From Arthrobacter nitroguajacolicus_D (GTDB taxonomy: Bacteria > Actinomycetota > Actinomycetes > Actinomycetales > Micrococcaceae): DNA of 64,000 nt. Below, in pieces: positions 49,861 through 58,296 of this stretch (positions are counted from its first letter, which is position 1; the number at the start of each line of letters is the position of its first letter). The position numbers and the translations under genes are program-made. The notes beneath the pieces were generated by a model. The model did no database searches. It was not told the DNA's origin and worked only from the letters and a program-made list of their open reading frames with translations. The stretch lies in NCBI RefSeq assembly GCF_031455195.1, contig NZ_JAVDSH010000010.1, forward strand, positions 131,071-195,070, read 5' to 3'.

Positions 49861-50748
49861 ATGACAAGCGACGACTTCGCCACAGCAAGGCCCAAGGTCT
49901 ACGCCCACCGGGGCTCCAGTGCCGCCTTTGCCGAACACACCAGGGCTGCTTATTTGAGGGCCATCGCCGATGGGGCGGATGGCGTCGAATGCGACGTGCA
50001 CCTGACACGGGACCAACACGTGGTGTTGTTGCACGACGCCAACCTGGACCGGACCTCCACGGGGACAGGTCCGGTAGCCGAGCACACCTTGGAAGAACTC
50101 CGCGGGCTGGACTTCTCGTCTTGGAAGGGCGCGCGCATTCCCGAAACCTATGGGGGAGTGGCCGATCAATTTTTGACGTTGCCTGAGCTGTTGGACATAC
50201 TCCGTGGGGCCGGACGCGACATCGGGTTGGCCATTGAACTCAAGCACCCAAGTCCCTATGGGCTGAAGCTTGAGGACCGGGTGTTGGCCGTGTTGGCCGA
50301 GGCGGGTTGGAAGCCGGAGGATTCACGGCTGGAGAACATCCTGGTCTCCTTCATGAGCTTCGATTCCGACTCTGTGCAGCGGCTGCTGGAGACTGTTCCA
50401 GCGCAGCATGTGTGCCAGCTGGTGGACGATTACACGGTCCAGGAGATCCGGGAGGAACTGGGCCTGGGCTTCCTCACCGGCGGGGCAGTAGCCAACGTCA
50501 TGAAGGCAATGCAGGAGGATGCTGAGCGCGTGCTGGACGAGGGGCAGGCGGGAATCGCAGGCCCCGGCATCGACTATGTGCGCGAGCATGCGCGCAACGT
50601 GCAGCGGTGGTTGGAGGCGGGCCGTGTATTCCGGGTGTGGACGGTTGATTCCGAGAAGGACGTAGCCCTTTGCCAGGGCCTCGGCATTCATGAGATCACC
50701 ACCAACAAGCCCGCGCAGGTCTTGGCGCAGCTCATGGTTTCCAGCTGA
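49861..50748 (+). CDS. glycerophosphodiester phosphodiesterase
   Basis: 295 residues without signal peptide. The catalytic motifs are VYAHRGSSAAFAEHT, DGVECDVHLTRDQHVVLLHD and the metal-binding Glu in LAIELKHP. It hydrolyses deacylated glycerophospholipids to glycerol 3-phosphate and an alcohol, in the cytoplasm. It stands divergent from the DUF445 gene. Confidence 0.92.
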   Translation: MTSDDFATARPKVYAHRGSSAAFAEHTRAAYLRAIADGADGVECDVHLTRDQHVVLLHDANLDRTSTGTGPVAEHTLEELRGLDFSSWKGARIPETYGGVADQFLTLPELLDILRGAGRDIGLAIELKHPSPYGLKLEDRVLAVLAEAGWKPEDSRLENILVSFMSFDSDSVQRLLETVPAQHVCQLVDDYTVQEIREELGLGFLTGGAVANVMKAMQEDAERVLDEGQAGIAGPGIDYVREHARNVQRWLEAGRVFRVWTVDSEKDVALCQGLGIHEITTNKPAQVLAQLMVSS

Positions 50749-50785
50749 CTTTTGGGGGTTACCGCGCTTGTGATTGAGTGGTCTC

Positions 50786-51220
50786 ATGTCACTTCGCTGG
50801 TCACCCAAGGCAACACATACCGTCTCAGCAATAGGCTTGAGCGCATTGCTCCTGGCCAGCGCCGCAAAGCACTTCCGTACCCCCAAGTTCTATTACCCCG
50901 TGGTTCCGGACTACCTGTGCCGCAGGGATGAACCGGGGAGCCGTCCCAACGGGCCCCTTGCAGTGATGTCCCGCGAGGAATGGGTCGCGTCGTCGGGGCT
51001 GCTCGAGGTGGCTGCCGCCGTCGGGCTTCTGGTACCGGCGACACGCAAGGTGGCCGCTGACGCAACCACAGCCATGTTCACTGCATTCCTCGCAGGGCAT
51101 ATTGATGCCCTCCGGCGTGCTTACGGGCCGAAAGGCACTGATGCCGAGAGGCGTATCCACACCGTGCGGCTGCCCTTGCAGATTCCGCTCATCATCTGGT
51201 CGTGGAGCCTGCGGAAATGA
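50786..51220 (+). CDS. DoxX-like small membrane protein
   Basis: 144 residues from ATG 50786. Four hydrophobic segments and the pattern GLSALLLASAAKHFRTPKFY, SGLLEVAAAVGLLVP and FTAFLAGHIDALRRAYG resemble the DoxX family of membrane oxidoreductase-associated proteins. The TGA overlaps the azlC ATG, so it is probably co-translated with azlCD. The role is unknown. Confidence 0.7.
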   Translation: MSLRWSPKATHTVSAIGLSALLLASAAKHFRTPKFYYPVVPDYLCRRDEPGSRPNGPLAVMSREEWVASSGLLEVAAAVGLLVPATRKVAADATTAMFTAFLAGHIDALRRAYGPKGTDAERRIHTVRLPLQIPLIIWSWSLRK

Positions 51221-51975
51221 CCAGTGGTTCCGCGCCCCTGAAACTCAGGGAGTCGCCGGCATTCAAGATCGCCCTCTCCTTGAGCATCGCCACAGGACTC
51301 TACGGGGTTTCGTTTGGGGCACTGTCCGTAGCATCCGGATTCGATTTCTGGCAGACGATGGTATTGAGCCTCCTGCTCTTCAGCGGTGGATCGCAATTCG
51401 CGTTCATTGGTGTGGTGGCAGGCGGCGGCTCCGGGCTGGCGGCCATGACCGCCAGCGCACTCCTGGGTTTGCGCAACGGCATTTACGGCATGCAGATCAA
51501 TGCCATGCTCCGGCCTGGCGGCTGGAAGCGCTACCTTTCCGCGCACGTCACCATTGACGAGTCGACGGCGACGGCGTCCGGCCAGACGGACCCCGACGAG
51601 CAGCGCCGCGGGTTCTGGACCGCCGGCATTGGAATATTCATCTTATGGAATATTTTCACTGCCATCGGGGCCCTGGCCGGAGATGCCATGGGAGATCCCA
51701 AGCAGTGGGGCCTCGATGGCGCCGCCGTGGCGGCCTTCCTGGCCTTGCTCTGGCCGCGGCTGAAGGGCCGCGAGCCGTGGGCCATCGCCGCAGCCTGCGC
51801 ATTGGCCACCATCCTGGCGGTGCCCTTCGTGCCGTCGGGTGTTCCCATTCTGGTTGCTGCCGTGGTGGCCGGAATCATCGGGTGGTTCAGCCACGCACGC
51901 ATGGATGAAGGGCTTGAACCGGACGTGGATCCTTACGCCGAGAAGCACCAGCAAGAACGCAGGGGTAACCCATGA
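51217..51975 (+). CDS. azlC: branched-chain amino-acid exporter subunit AzlC
   Basis: 252 residues from the ATG that overlaps the preceding stop. Family features: SIATGLYGVSFGALSVASG, LLFSGGSQFAFIGV, LLGLRNGIYGMQIN and a DESTATA loop. With AzlD it forms an exporter of branched-chain amino acids (AzlCD/BrnFE type). It overlaps azlD by four bases. Confidence 0.9.
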   Translation: MTSGSAPLKLRESPAFKIALSLSIATGLYGVSFGALSVASGFDFWQTMVLSLLLFSGGSQFAFIGVVAGGGSGLAAMTASALLGLRNGIYGMQINAMLRPGGWKRYLSAHVTIDESTATASGQTDPDEQRRGFWTAGIGIFILWNIFTAIGALAGDAMGDPKQWGLDGAAVAAFLALLWPRLKGREPWAIAAACALATILAVPFVPSGVPILVAAVVAGIIGWFSHARMDEGLEPDVDPYAEKHQQERRGNP

Positions 51976-52283
51976 ACCTGTGGCTTTGGATCCTCATCGC
52001 CTGCGGCCTGGCGTACCTCACCAAACTGCTGGGCTACTTTGTGCCCGCCAAGTTGTTGGAAAGCCCCCGGATCATGCATGTTGCCGGCACCATGACCATC
52101 GGTTTGCTGGCGTCCCTGACCGTAGTCAACGCTGTCGCATCGGGGCAGGGTTTGGTTCTGGACGCCCGCATCGGTGCATTGGCTGCAGCCGCCGTGGCAC
52201 TGTGGCTTCGGGCGCCGTTCCTGGTGGTGGTGATTTCCGGCGCTGCCGCGGCCGCCCTGCTCCGGCTGCTGGGGTGGGGCTAG
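51972..52283 (+). CDS. azlD: branched-chain amino-acid exporter subunit AzlD
   Basis: 103 residues with four hydrophobic helices, the usual size of AzlD/BrnE. It starts within the azlC stop (ATGA). Typical segments are LAYLTKLLGYFVPAKLL and GLLASLTVVNAV. It is the partner subunit of AzlC. It ends 4 bp inside the convergent TetR gene. Confidence 0.88.
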   Translation: MNLWLWILIACGLAYLTKLLGYFVPAKLLESPRIMHVAGTMTIGLLASLTVVNAVASGQGLVLDARIGALAAAAVALWLRAPFLVVVISGAAAAALLRLLGWG

Positions 52284-52909
52284 ACAGCGTCAGTGAACGT
52301 CACGCCCGGGATGCCCGACTGTTCGGGTAGGGGCCGCGCAGGGCGCTCGGTGCGGATGGCGTCCTCGATCAGGGCGACGGGCCGCTTCCACGCTTCGGAT
52401 CCCGGTTCCATCGTGTCCACAGCACCTATCAGCATGGCAACCAGCCGGACCATGTCCTCGATGGTGATGTCCCGGCGGAGTGAACCCTGGCCTTGGCCGC
52501 GCTCCAACAGGGTGGCCATGGAGCCGATGAGGCCACCGGTGATGCCCATGAGGAGTCCGCGGCGTCCGGCGACGGCGTCAAGGAGGTTCGCGTCTTCGCT
52601 GGCCACCTGCATCACGGCATCGATGACGTTGATGAGGCCTTCGGCGGCGTCCATGCCGTCAAGGGCTGCGGTCGCCACGGGATCCACGTGCTGGCGGAGT
52701 TGGCGCGAGAGGGCAGCGAGAACCAGCTGCTCCTTGTCCGAGAAGTTGCGGAACAATGTAGCCGGGCCAACTCCAGCGGTGGCGGCGATGGTCTGCAAGG
52801 GCACTTCGGGGCCGTGTTCCCGGAAGCACTGCCTTGCGGCGGTAATGATCTTGTCCACATTGCGTGCGGCGTCTGCCCTGAGGGGCTTGCGTTCAGAGGG
52901 CTGTTCCAT
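52280..52909 (-). CDS. TetR-family regulator
   Basis: 209 residues from the ATG at 52909. The N-terminal helix-turn-helix is VPLQTIAATAGVGPATLFRN followed by FSDKEQLVLAAL; the C-terminal ligand domain is helical. It is convergent with azlCD and divergent from the thiamine-binding-type gene. An inverted repeat (GTAGCAAC/GTTGTTAC) lies directly upstream and is a plausible operator. Confidence 0.85.
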   Translation of the reverse strand: MEQPSERKPLRADAARNVDKIITAARQCFREHGPEVPLQTIAATAGVGPATLFRNFSDKEQLVLAALSRQLRQHVDPVATAALDGMDAAEGLINVIDAVMQVASEDANLLDAVAGRRGLLMGITGGLIGSMATLLERGQGQGSLRRDITIEDMVRLVAMLIGAVDTMEPGSEAWKRPVALIEDAIRTERPARPLPEQSGIPGVTFTDAV

Positions 52910-52919
52910 GCTTGTCAGA

Positions 52920-52951
52920 GTAGCAACGGACAGGTCCCTGCCTGTTGTTAC
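52920..52951. promoter_or_regulatory. candidate TetR operator
   Basis: GTAGCAAC (52920-52927) and GTTGTTAC (52944-52951) form an inverted repeat with one mismatch and a 16-bp spacer that itself contains ACAGG/CCTG. It lies 10 bp upstream of the tetR start and about 50 bp before the divergent gene. Confidence 0.5.
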
Positions 52952-53001
52952 GCGGGAGTAGGCCGTTATATGACAAACCGGTACGTGAAACACTGGATTT
53001 C

Positions 53002-53334
53002 ATGTTGCTTGCATTCTCAGTTGCCCCATCGGGCCAGCCCGCATCCGCTGCCAACGGCGGACCCACCCCCGACGCCTCCGTGCACGACGCCGTAGCCGCC
53101 GCCGTCAAGATCGTCCGGGAGTCCGGCCTCCCCAACCAGACGGACTCCATGTTCACCACCATCGAGGGTGAGTGGGACGAGGTCTTTGACGTCGTCAAGC
53201 GCGCTACCGAGGCGGTTGGCCGTTACGGCAGCCGTGTTTCGTTGGTGATCAAGGCCGACATCCGTCCCGGTTACAGCGGCGAACTGACCGGGAAAGTGGA
53301 GCGCCTCGAAGAGGCCATCACCGCCACCGACTAG
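53002..53334 (+). CDS. MTH1187-family thiamine-binding-type protein
   Basis: 110 residues; the ribosome-binding site is weak. It has the MTH1187/YkoF-like ferredoxin-type pattern: LLAFSVAPSG, DASVHDAVAAAVKIVRESGL, MFTTIEGEWDEVFDVVKRA and VSLVIKADIRPGYSG. Members bind thiamine or related compounds and some associate with thiamine transport. No transporter is adjacent. It is divergent from the TetR gene. Confidence 0.8.
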   Translation: MLLAFSVAPSGQPASAANGGPTPDASVHDAVAAAVKIVRESGLPNQTDSMFTTIEGEWDEVFDVVKRATEAVGRYGSRVSLVIKADIRPGYSGELTGKVERLEEAITATD

Positions 53335-53374
53335 CTCCTTTCCCCTGGCTGCTGCGAGTGCAAGACTGGGGCGC

Positions 53375-54046
53375 ATGATTGAACACGCCACCGAGCCCGG
53401 ATGGGTTGATGTCGAGCGTTACCTGACTGACGTCGTCGTGCGCCCTGATCCTGCGCATCAGCGCGCCCTGACGTCCGCCGTCGAGGCCGGGATGCCCGCC
53501 ATCGAGGTCGCGCCCAACGCGGGTAAGTTGCTGCGGATGCTCGTGCAAATGTCCGGAGCCAGGCGCGTCCTGGAGATCGGCACCTTGGCCGGGTTCAGCA
53601 GCATGTGGATGGCTCAAGGACTGCCCGACGACGGGCGGATCGCCACGTGCGAATTCCTCCAGAAACACGCGGACGTCGCGCGCGCCAACCTGGATGCCGC
53701 CGGCGTAGGACACAAGGTGGACATCCGCGTGGGTGCTGCCCTGGACACCCTTCCCACGCTGGCAGGCCAGGAGCCGTTCGACTTCGTGTTTGTCGATGCG
53801 GACAAGGAAAACGACGCAAAGTACCTTGACTGGGCCATCAGGCTCGGCCACCCGGGCACGGTGATCGTGGTGGACAACGTCATCTGGGACGGTGCCATCC
53901 TGGAACCGGAACGGGACGAGGTGAACGCCCCGGGCATCGTGGAAATGCTGGAAATGATGGGGCAGGATCCCCGCCTTGACGCCACTGCCATCCAGACGGT
54001 GGGGAGCAAAGGCTGGGACGGCTTCGCGATCGCCCGGGTGCGGTAG
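53375..54046 (+). CDS. SAM-dependent O-methyltransferase (catechol/caffeoyl-CoA type)
   Basis: 223 residues, the usual size. Motif I is VLEIGTLAGFSSMWMAQGLP, the metal/SAM segment is DFVFVDADKENDAKYLDWA, and VVDNVIWDG completes the metal site. Such enzymes methylate catechol-like hydroxyls using Mg2+. It is followed 5 bp later by a GNAT gene. Confidence 0.88.
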   Translation: MIEHATEPGWVDVERYLTDVVVRPDPAHQRALTSAVEAGMPAIEVAPNAGKLLRMLVQMSGARRVLEIGTLAGFSSMWMAQGLPDDGRIATCEFLQKHADVARANLDAAGVGHKVDIRVGAALDTLPTLAGQEPFDFVFVDADKENDAKYLDWAIRLGHPGTVIVVDNVIWDGAILEPERDEVNAPGIVEMLEMMGQDPRLDATAIQTVGSKGWDGFAIARVR

Positions 54047-54050
54047 GCCC

Positions 54051-54554
54051 ATGGATTTCACGATTCGACCGGCATCGGTGGATGACGCCGAAGCCATGGC
54101 CCACATGCACGTCCAGTCCTGGCGGGAAAGTTATGGCCGCTTGCTGCCCCCTGAGTTCTTCGCGAAGCAAGAGGCCGCCCTGCCGGACCGGATTGAGCGG
54201 TACCGGACATCCATTGCCGCCGGGCACTCCAGGATGTTGGCCCATGGGCCGGACGGGGACCTGGTGGGACTGGGTGCGTCCGGACCCGGCACGGATGAGG
54301 ACAGCCCCTGCGATGTGGAACTTTTCATGCTCTACACGCTGGAACGCGTTCACGGCCGTGGTGTTGGCCAGGCGTTGGTGGATGCCCTGATTGGAGACGG
54401 GCCAGCCTACCTCTGGGTCCTGGACGACAATCCGCGCGCCCAGGCCTTCTACCGGCGCAACGGCTTCCTGCCCGACGGCAAACGGCAATTGTGCGACCCA
54501 TCCTGGTACTCGCTGCCGGAGCATCGGATGGTGCGTCCCGCCGTCGGGCATTAG
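54051..54554 (+). CDS. GNAT-family N-acetyltransferase
   Basis: 167 residues from ATG 54051. The acetyl-CoA-binding motif A is RVHGRGVGQALVDAL, followed by YLWVLDDNPRAQAFYRRNGF, the typical motif B. The substrate is unknown. It is probably co-transcribed with the methyltransferase. Confidence 0.85.
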   Translation: MDFTIRPASVDDAEAMAHMHVQSWRESYGRLLPPEFFAKQEAALPDRIERYRTSIAAGHSRMLAHGPDGDLVGLGASGPGTDEDSPCDVELFMLYTLERVHGRGVGQALVDALIGDGPAYLWVLDDNPRAQAFYRRNGFLPDGKRQLCDPSWYSLPEHRMVRPAVGH

Positions 54555-54569
54555 GAACGACGCCGAACG

Positions 54570-54848
54570 CTATTGCTTTGCGCCCAGGCGCTTGGCTTTC
54601 GGATGCCGGGCGGGGCGCGGCTTGGGTAGGAAGCGACCTAGTCCGCCATGCGGTGCGGCGCCAGCCAGTGGCTCTGGGTCATCCAGTTGCCCGGTATCCA
54701 GCTCCCCGGTATCCAGCTCCCCGGTGTCCAGGGATGAATCCAGCAGGCTCGGCGGCTTGGGCACGCGGGCCAGCAGCAGGCAGACCACGGTCAGCCATGC
54801 CACAGCGGCGGTCAACACTTCCGCCCACACCCACTCGCCAAGGTCCAT
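54570..54848 (-). CDS. small membrane protein with LDTGE repeats
   Basis: 92 residues: one N-terminal membrane helix (VLTAAVAWLTVVCLLLARV), a repeat region reading LDTGE, LDTGE, LDTGQ, and a basic Arg/Lys/Pro-rich tail. The repeats are encoded by a 15-bp tandem repeat. No family is recognised. It lies between the GNAT and the divergent spermidine-synthase-like gene. Confidence 0.55.
   Translation of the reverse strand: MDLGEWVWAEVLTAAVAWLTVVCLLLARVPKPPSLLDSSLDTGELDTGELDTGQLDDPEPLAGAAPHGGLGRFLPKPRPARHPKAKRLGAKQ
54682..54731. repeat. 15-bp in-frame tandem repeat
   Basis: Three near-identical 15-bp units at 54682, 54697 and 54712 (consensus TCCAGCTCCCCGGTA, the first with two differences, the third with one), then a partial unit. 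Each encodes five residues of the membrane protein on the minus strand, so copy-number change would not shift the frame. Confidence 0.8.
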
Positions 54849-54954
54849 GGATTGATCTTATGGCCCAACCACCCATTATTGTAAGTAGCCTTACTACTCA
54901 CGTGGCGGTGGGGCTCCACTAGGCTGGAAGTATGACTGAGGCAGGGCGGACGTA

Positions 54955-55863
54955 GTGGCAAAACGCGGCAGGGTGAGTAAGTCGCAAAGGTCGACGGCGG
55001 GAGTCGTCGAGGTGCCTTCCGGCGCCCGTCCCGATGGTCCTGTTGAGGGCGTTTACTACATTGATACCGGCGACTGCGAGCTGATCCAGGACCAGGACAA
55101 CTCCAACGGTTGGCTGCTGAAAATCAACGGCGTGATGAGCTCGCACATCGACCTCGCCGATCCGCTCTTCCTGGATTTCGAATACATGCGCTGGATCGCA
55201 GCCTTGGTTGAATCGCGCTGGCCGAGGGAACAGAAACCCAAACTGCGCGCGCTGCACCTGGGTGGGGGAGCATGTTCCATGGCCCGCTACTTCCACGCCG
55301 CCTATCCCGAGGCGCGGCAGGTGGTGGTTGAGCTCGATGGCAAGCTCGCCGAATATGTTCGTGGTTGGTTCGAGTTGCCCAAGGCGCCGCTGCTGCGGAT
55401 CCGGGTTGGTGAAGCGAGGCACGTGACGGAGTCCCTCACCCCGGACACCCGCGATCTCATCATCCGCGACGTTTTTGCCGGAGCCTTCACGCCCCGGGCC
55501 CTGACAACGCGTGAATTCACGGCCCACGCGGACGCGGTACTTGCCGCGGACGGCCTGTATGTGGTCAACTCCGGCGACGCCCCGGACTTGAAGAATGCCC
55601 GTGCCGATGCCGCAACCATCGCGGACACCTTTGAGCACACCATGATCATCGCCGACCCTGCCATGCTCAAAGGCCGACGCTACGGCAACATGATCATGGC
55701 GGGCAGCCACGTGCCGTTCGGAGACGACCCCACCCTTGCCAGGCGGCTCCTGGGCGGTGGCGTTCCGGCCCACATCTGGGACGATGCCCAAGTGCGCGCC
55801 TTCGCGGCCGGGACTCCGGTGCGCCACGATCCTCCAGCGGAGCCGGAGTCAGCCCCCGCGTAA
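54955..55863 (+). CDS. spermidine synthase-like methyltransferase-fold protein
   Basis: 302 residues from a GTG at 54955. The Rossmann core is ALHLGGGACSMARYFHAAYP, with VVVELDGKLAEYVRGWF and LIIRDVFAGAFTP, close to polyamine-synthase-like proteins. The substrate-binding acidic residues of true spermidine synthases are not clearly conserved, so the activity is unknown. A seven-codon ORF (ATG 54932 to TAG 54955) ends on the GTG. It ends 10 bp from the convergent LysR gene. Confidence 0.78.
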   Translation: MAKRGRVSKSQRSTAGVVEVPSGARPDGPVEGVYYIDTGDCELIQDQDNSNGWLLKINGVMSSHIDLADPLFLDFEYMRWIAALVESRWPREQKPKLRALHLGGGACSMARYFHAAYPEARQVVVELDGKLAEYVRGWFELPKAPLLRIRVGEARHVTESLTPDTRDLIIRDVFAGAFTPRALTTREFTAHADAVLAADGLYVVNSGDAPDLKNARADAATIADTFEHTMIIADPAMLKGRRYGNMIMAGSHVPFGDDPTLARRLLGGGVPAHIWDDAQVRAFAAGTPVRHDPPAEPESAPA

Positions 55864-55872
55864 CCGGCGAGG

Positions 55873-56769
55873 CTATCCAGCCCCCAGCAGCTCCTCCCGT
55901 CGGCCCTCCGTCTCCTCGCGTAAGGCCTGCACGACGGCGGCTACCGCGGGGCGGCGCATGGAGTCCGGGCGGAGGACCATCCAGTAGGGGAGGAGCTCGG
56001 CGAAGTCGGAGGGGAGCAGGCGCACCAGGTCCGTGTGCCGGTCGGCCATGAAGCAGGGGAGGAACCCGATGCCGGCCCCGGCCCGTGTGGCCTCGACATG
56101 GACGAACACGTTGGTTGAACTCAGGCCGTCGCGCATGGTCGGGACGAGCCTCCGGGGTGCATCCAGATCGTCCACTTGGAGCATGGAATCCACAAAGTAG
56201 ACCAGTTGGTGCTGTGTGAGTTCCTCGACGCTCCCGGGCGTCCCGTGATCCGAAAGGTAGGCGCGGGACGCGTACATTCCCAGCCGGTACTCGCCCAGCC
56301 TGATCGCTTCGGCCCGGTGCACCTGCGGCGTCCCCACCACCACTTCGATGTCCAGGCCGGACCGCTGCTGCAGTGCCCGACGCGTCACGGTGACGATCTC
56401 CACGCTGAGTCCGGGGTGCTCCCGTCTCAGTCGCGCCACCGCCGGTGCCGCGATATAGGCACTGAATCCGTCGGTAGCCGTCATTCGTACGACGCCGGTG
56501 ATGGGGTCGGGTGCGCGGTCGCTGGGTCCCAGGGCACCGACCGCAGCTTCGATCCGTTCCGCCACCAGTACGGCTTGGGCACCCAGCTCAGTCACTTCCC
56601 ATCCGCCGGCAGCACGCGCCAGGACCCTGCCGCCCAGCGCCTTTTCCAGCGCCGCTATCCTGCGCGAGACGGTGGTGTGGTTCAGCCCCAAGGCTTGGGC
56701 CGCCGTCGTGAATTTTCCTGAACGTGAGACGGCGAGGAAGATGAGGAGGTCATCCGGGTTGGGATTCAT
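55873..56769 (-). CDS. LysR-family regulator
   Basis: 298 residues from ATG 56769; an ATG six codons earlier is possible. The helix-turn-helix is FTTAAQALGLNHTTVSRRIA, followed by the LysR linker LEKALGGRVLAR and the ligand domain. It diverges from the MHS transporter and hydroxybutyrate dehydrogenase genes and is their likely regulator. Confidence 0.86.
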   Translation of the reverse strand: MNPNPDDLLIFLAVSRSGKFTTAAQALGLNHTTVSRRIAALEKALGGRVLARAAGGWEVTELGAQAVLVAERIEAAVGALGPSDRAPDPITGVVRMTATDGFSAYIAAPAVARLRREHPGLSVEIVTVTRRALQQRSGLDIEVVVGTPQVHRAEAIRLGEYRLGMYASRAYLSDHGTPGSVEELTQHQLVYFVDSMLQVDDLDAPRRLVPTMRDGLSSTNVFVHVEATRAGAGIGFLPCFMADRHTDLVRLLPSDFAELLPYWMVLRPDSMRRPAVAAVVQALREETEGRREELLGAG

Positions 56770-56906
56770 ATCTGCAATTCTGCACACCTAAGGTGCCTTA
56801 TTGGTCATTGAGGCATAACGAATCTGCGGCAATACTCAGTGGAGCATGTCGTGTTGTGGATCACATCACGTTCAAAAGGGTCAAAGAGGACACTGAGGAG
56901 ATGGAT

Positions 56907-58292
56907 ATGAGCGTAGAGCAGCGCTCCGCATCAAGAGCCGGGAAAGATGCCGGCAAAGGCTCCGGCCTGAAGAAAATCGTCGCGGCCTCAATGGTGGGCA
57001 CGGTGGTGGAGTGGTACGAGTTCTTCCTCTACGCCACCGCGGCAACCCTGGTCTTCGGCAAGTACTTCTTCCCGAGCACCGGCAACGAGCTGGACGGCAT
57101 CATCCAGGCCTTCATTACCTATGCGGTGGGCTTCGTTGCCCGGCCGCTGGGCGGAATCGTCTTCGGCCAGATCGGCGACAAACTGGGCCGCAAGCCCACG
57201 CTGCAGCTGACCATCGTGATCGTGGGCGTCTCTACGTTCCTTATGGGCTGCCTCCCGGGCTTCATGGACATCGGATACTGGGCCCCGGCCATGCTGGTGG
57301 CACTCCGGTTCATCCAGGGCTTTGCGCTCGGCGGCGAATGGGGCGGCGCTGTCCTCCTGGTGGCCGAGCACAGCCCCAACAAATCCCGCGGCTTCTGGTC
57401 ATCCTGGCCGCAGGCGGCAGTGCCCGTTGGTAACCTCCTGGCCACCCTTGTCCTGTTCGTCATGTCCACCACGCTCAGCAGCGAAGCCTTCCTCGGCTGG
57501 GGCTGGCGCGTAGCGTTCTGGCTCTCCGCAGTGATCGTGTTCGTTGGCTACTACATCCGCACCCACGTCACCGAGGCACCCATCTTCCTTGAAGCCAAGG
57601 CACAGGTGGAGGAATCCAAGGCCATCAGCTACGGCGTGGGCGAGGTCATCCGCAAGTACCCCAAGGGAATCCTCCAGGCCATGGGCCTCCGCTTCGCAGA
57701 GAACATCATGTACTACCTGGTGGTGAGCTTCGCGATCGTCTACCTCAAGAGCGTCCACAAGTACGACACCTCTTCGCTCCTGCTTGCCCTCCTGATCGCC
57801 CACGTCATCCACTTCCTGATCATTCCGCAGATCGGACGCCTGGTGGACTCGTGGGGACGCAAGCCCGTGTACCTGATCGGTGCCATCACCGGCGCCACCT
57901 GGCCGTTCTTCGCCTTCCCCATGTTCGACACCAAAAACGCCGTGGTCATCGTGCTCGCCGTGACCATCGGCCTGTGCCTGCACGCCTTCATGTACGCGGG
58001 GCAGCCAGCCATCATGTCCGAACTTTTCCCCACCCGCATGCGCTACTCGGGTGTCTCGCTCGGCTCGCAGGTCACGTCGATCTTCGCCGGTTCACTCGCA
58101 CCGTTGCTGGCAACCCAGTGGCTAAAGGACACCGGCTCCTGGCTCCCCACTGCCATCTACCTTGTGGTCGCCTGCGCCATCACCACCGTCGCAGTTGTTT
58201 CTTTGAAGGAAACCAAGGGCATTTCCCTCGAATCCGTAGACGAAGCAGACGCTGCGCGTCATGGACTGACAACCGCTACCCCGAAGGGCTGA
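56907..58292 (+). CDS. MFS transporter of the MHS (ProP-like) family, probable 3-hydroxybutyrate uptake
   Basis: 461 residues from the ATG at 56907; GAGGAG lies 6 nt upstream. An ATG at 56901 follows the GAGGAG directly and is too close. The MHS signatures are present: MVGTVVEWYEFFLYATAA in helix 1, GGIVFGQIGDKLGRKPTLQ, and GGEWGGAVLLVAEH. Members import organic acids or compatible solutes with protons. The next gene, 5 bp on, encodes a 3-hydroxybutyrate dehydrogenase, which points to that substrate. Confidence 0.82.
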   Translation: MSVEQRSASRAGKDAGKGSGLKKIVAASMVGTVVEWYEFFLYATAATLVFGKYFFPSTGNELDGIIQAFITYAVGFVARPLGGIVFGQIGDKLGRKPTLQLTIVIVGVSTFLMGCLPGFMDIGYWAPAMLVALRFIQGFALGGEWGGAVLLVAEHSPNKSRGFWSSWPQAAVPVGNLLATLVLFVMSTTLSSEAFLGWGWRVAFWLSAVIVFVGYYIRTHVTEAPIFLEAKAQVEESKAISYGVGEVIRKYPKGILQAMGLRFAENIMYYLVVSFAIVYLKSVHKYDTSSLLLALLIAHVIHFLIIPQIGRLVDSWGRKPVYLIGAITGATWPFFAFPMFDTKNAVVIVLAVTIGLCLHAFMYAGQPAIMSELFPTRMRYSGVSLGSQVTSIFAGSLAPLLATQWLKDTGSWLPTAIYLVVACAITTVAVVSLKETKGISLESVDEADAARHGLTTATPKG

Positions 58293-58296
58293 TCTG

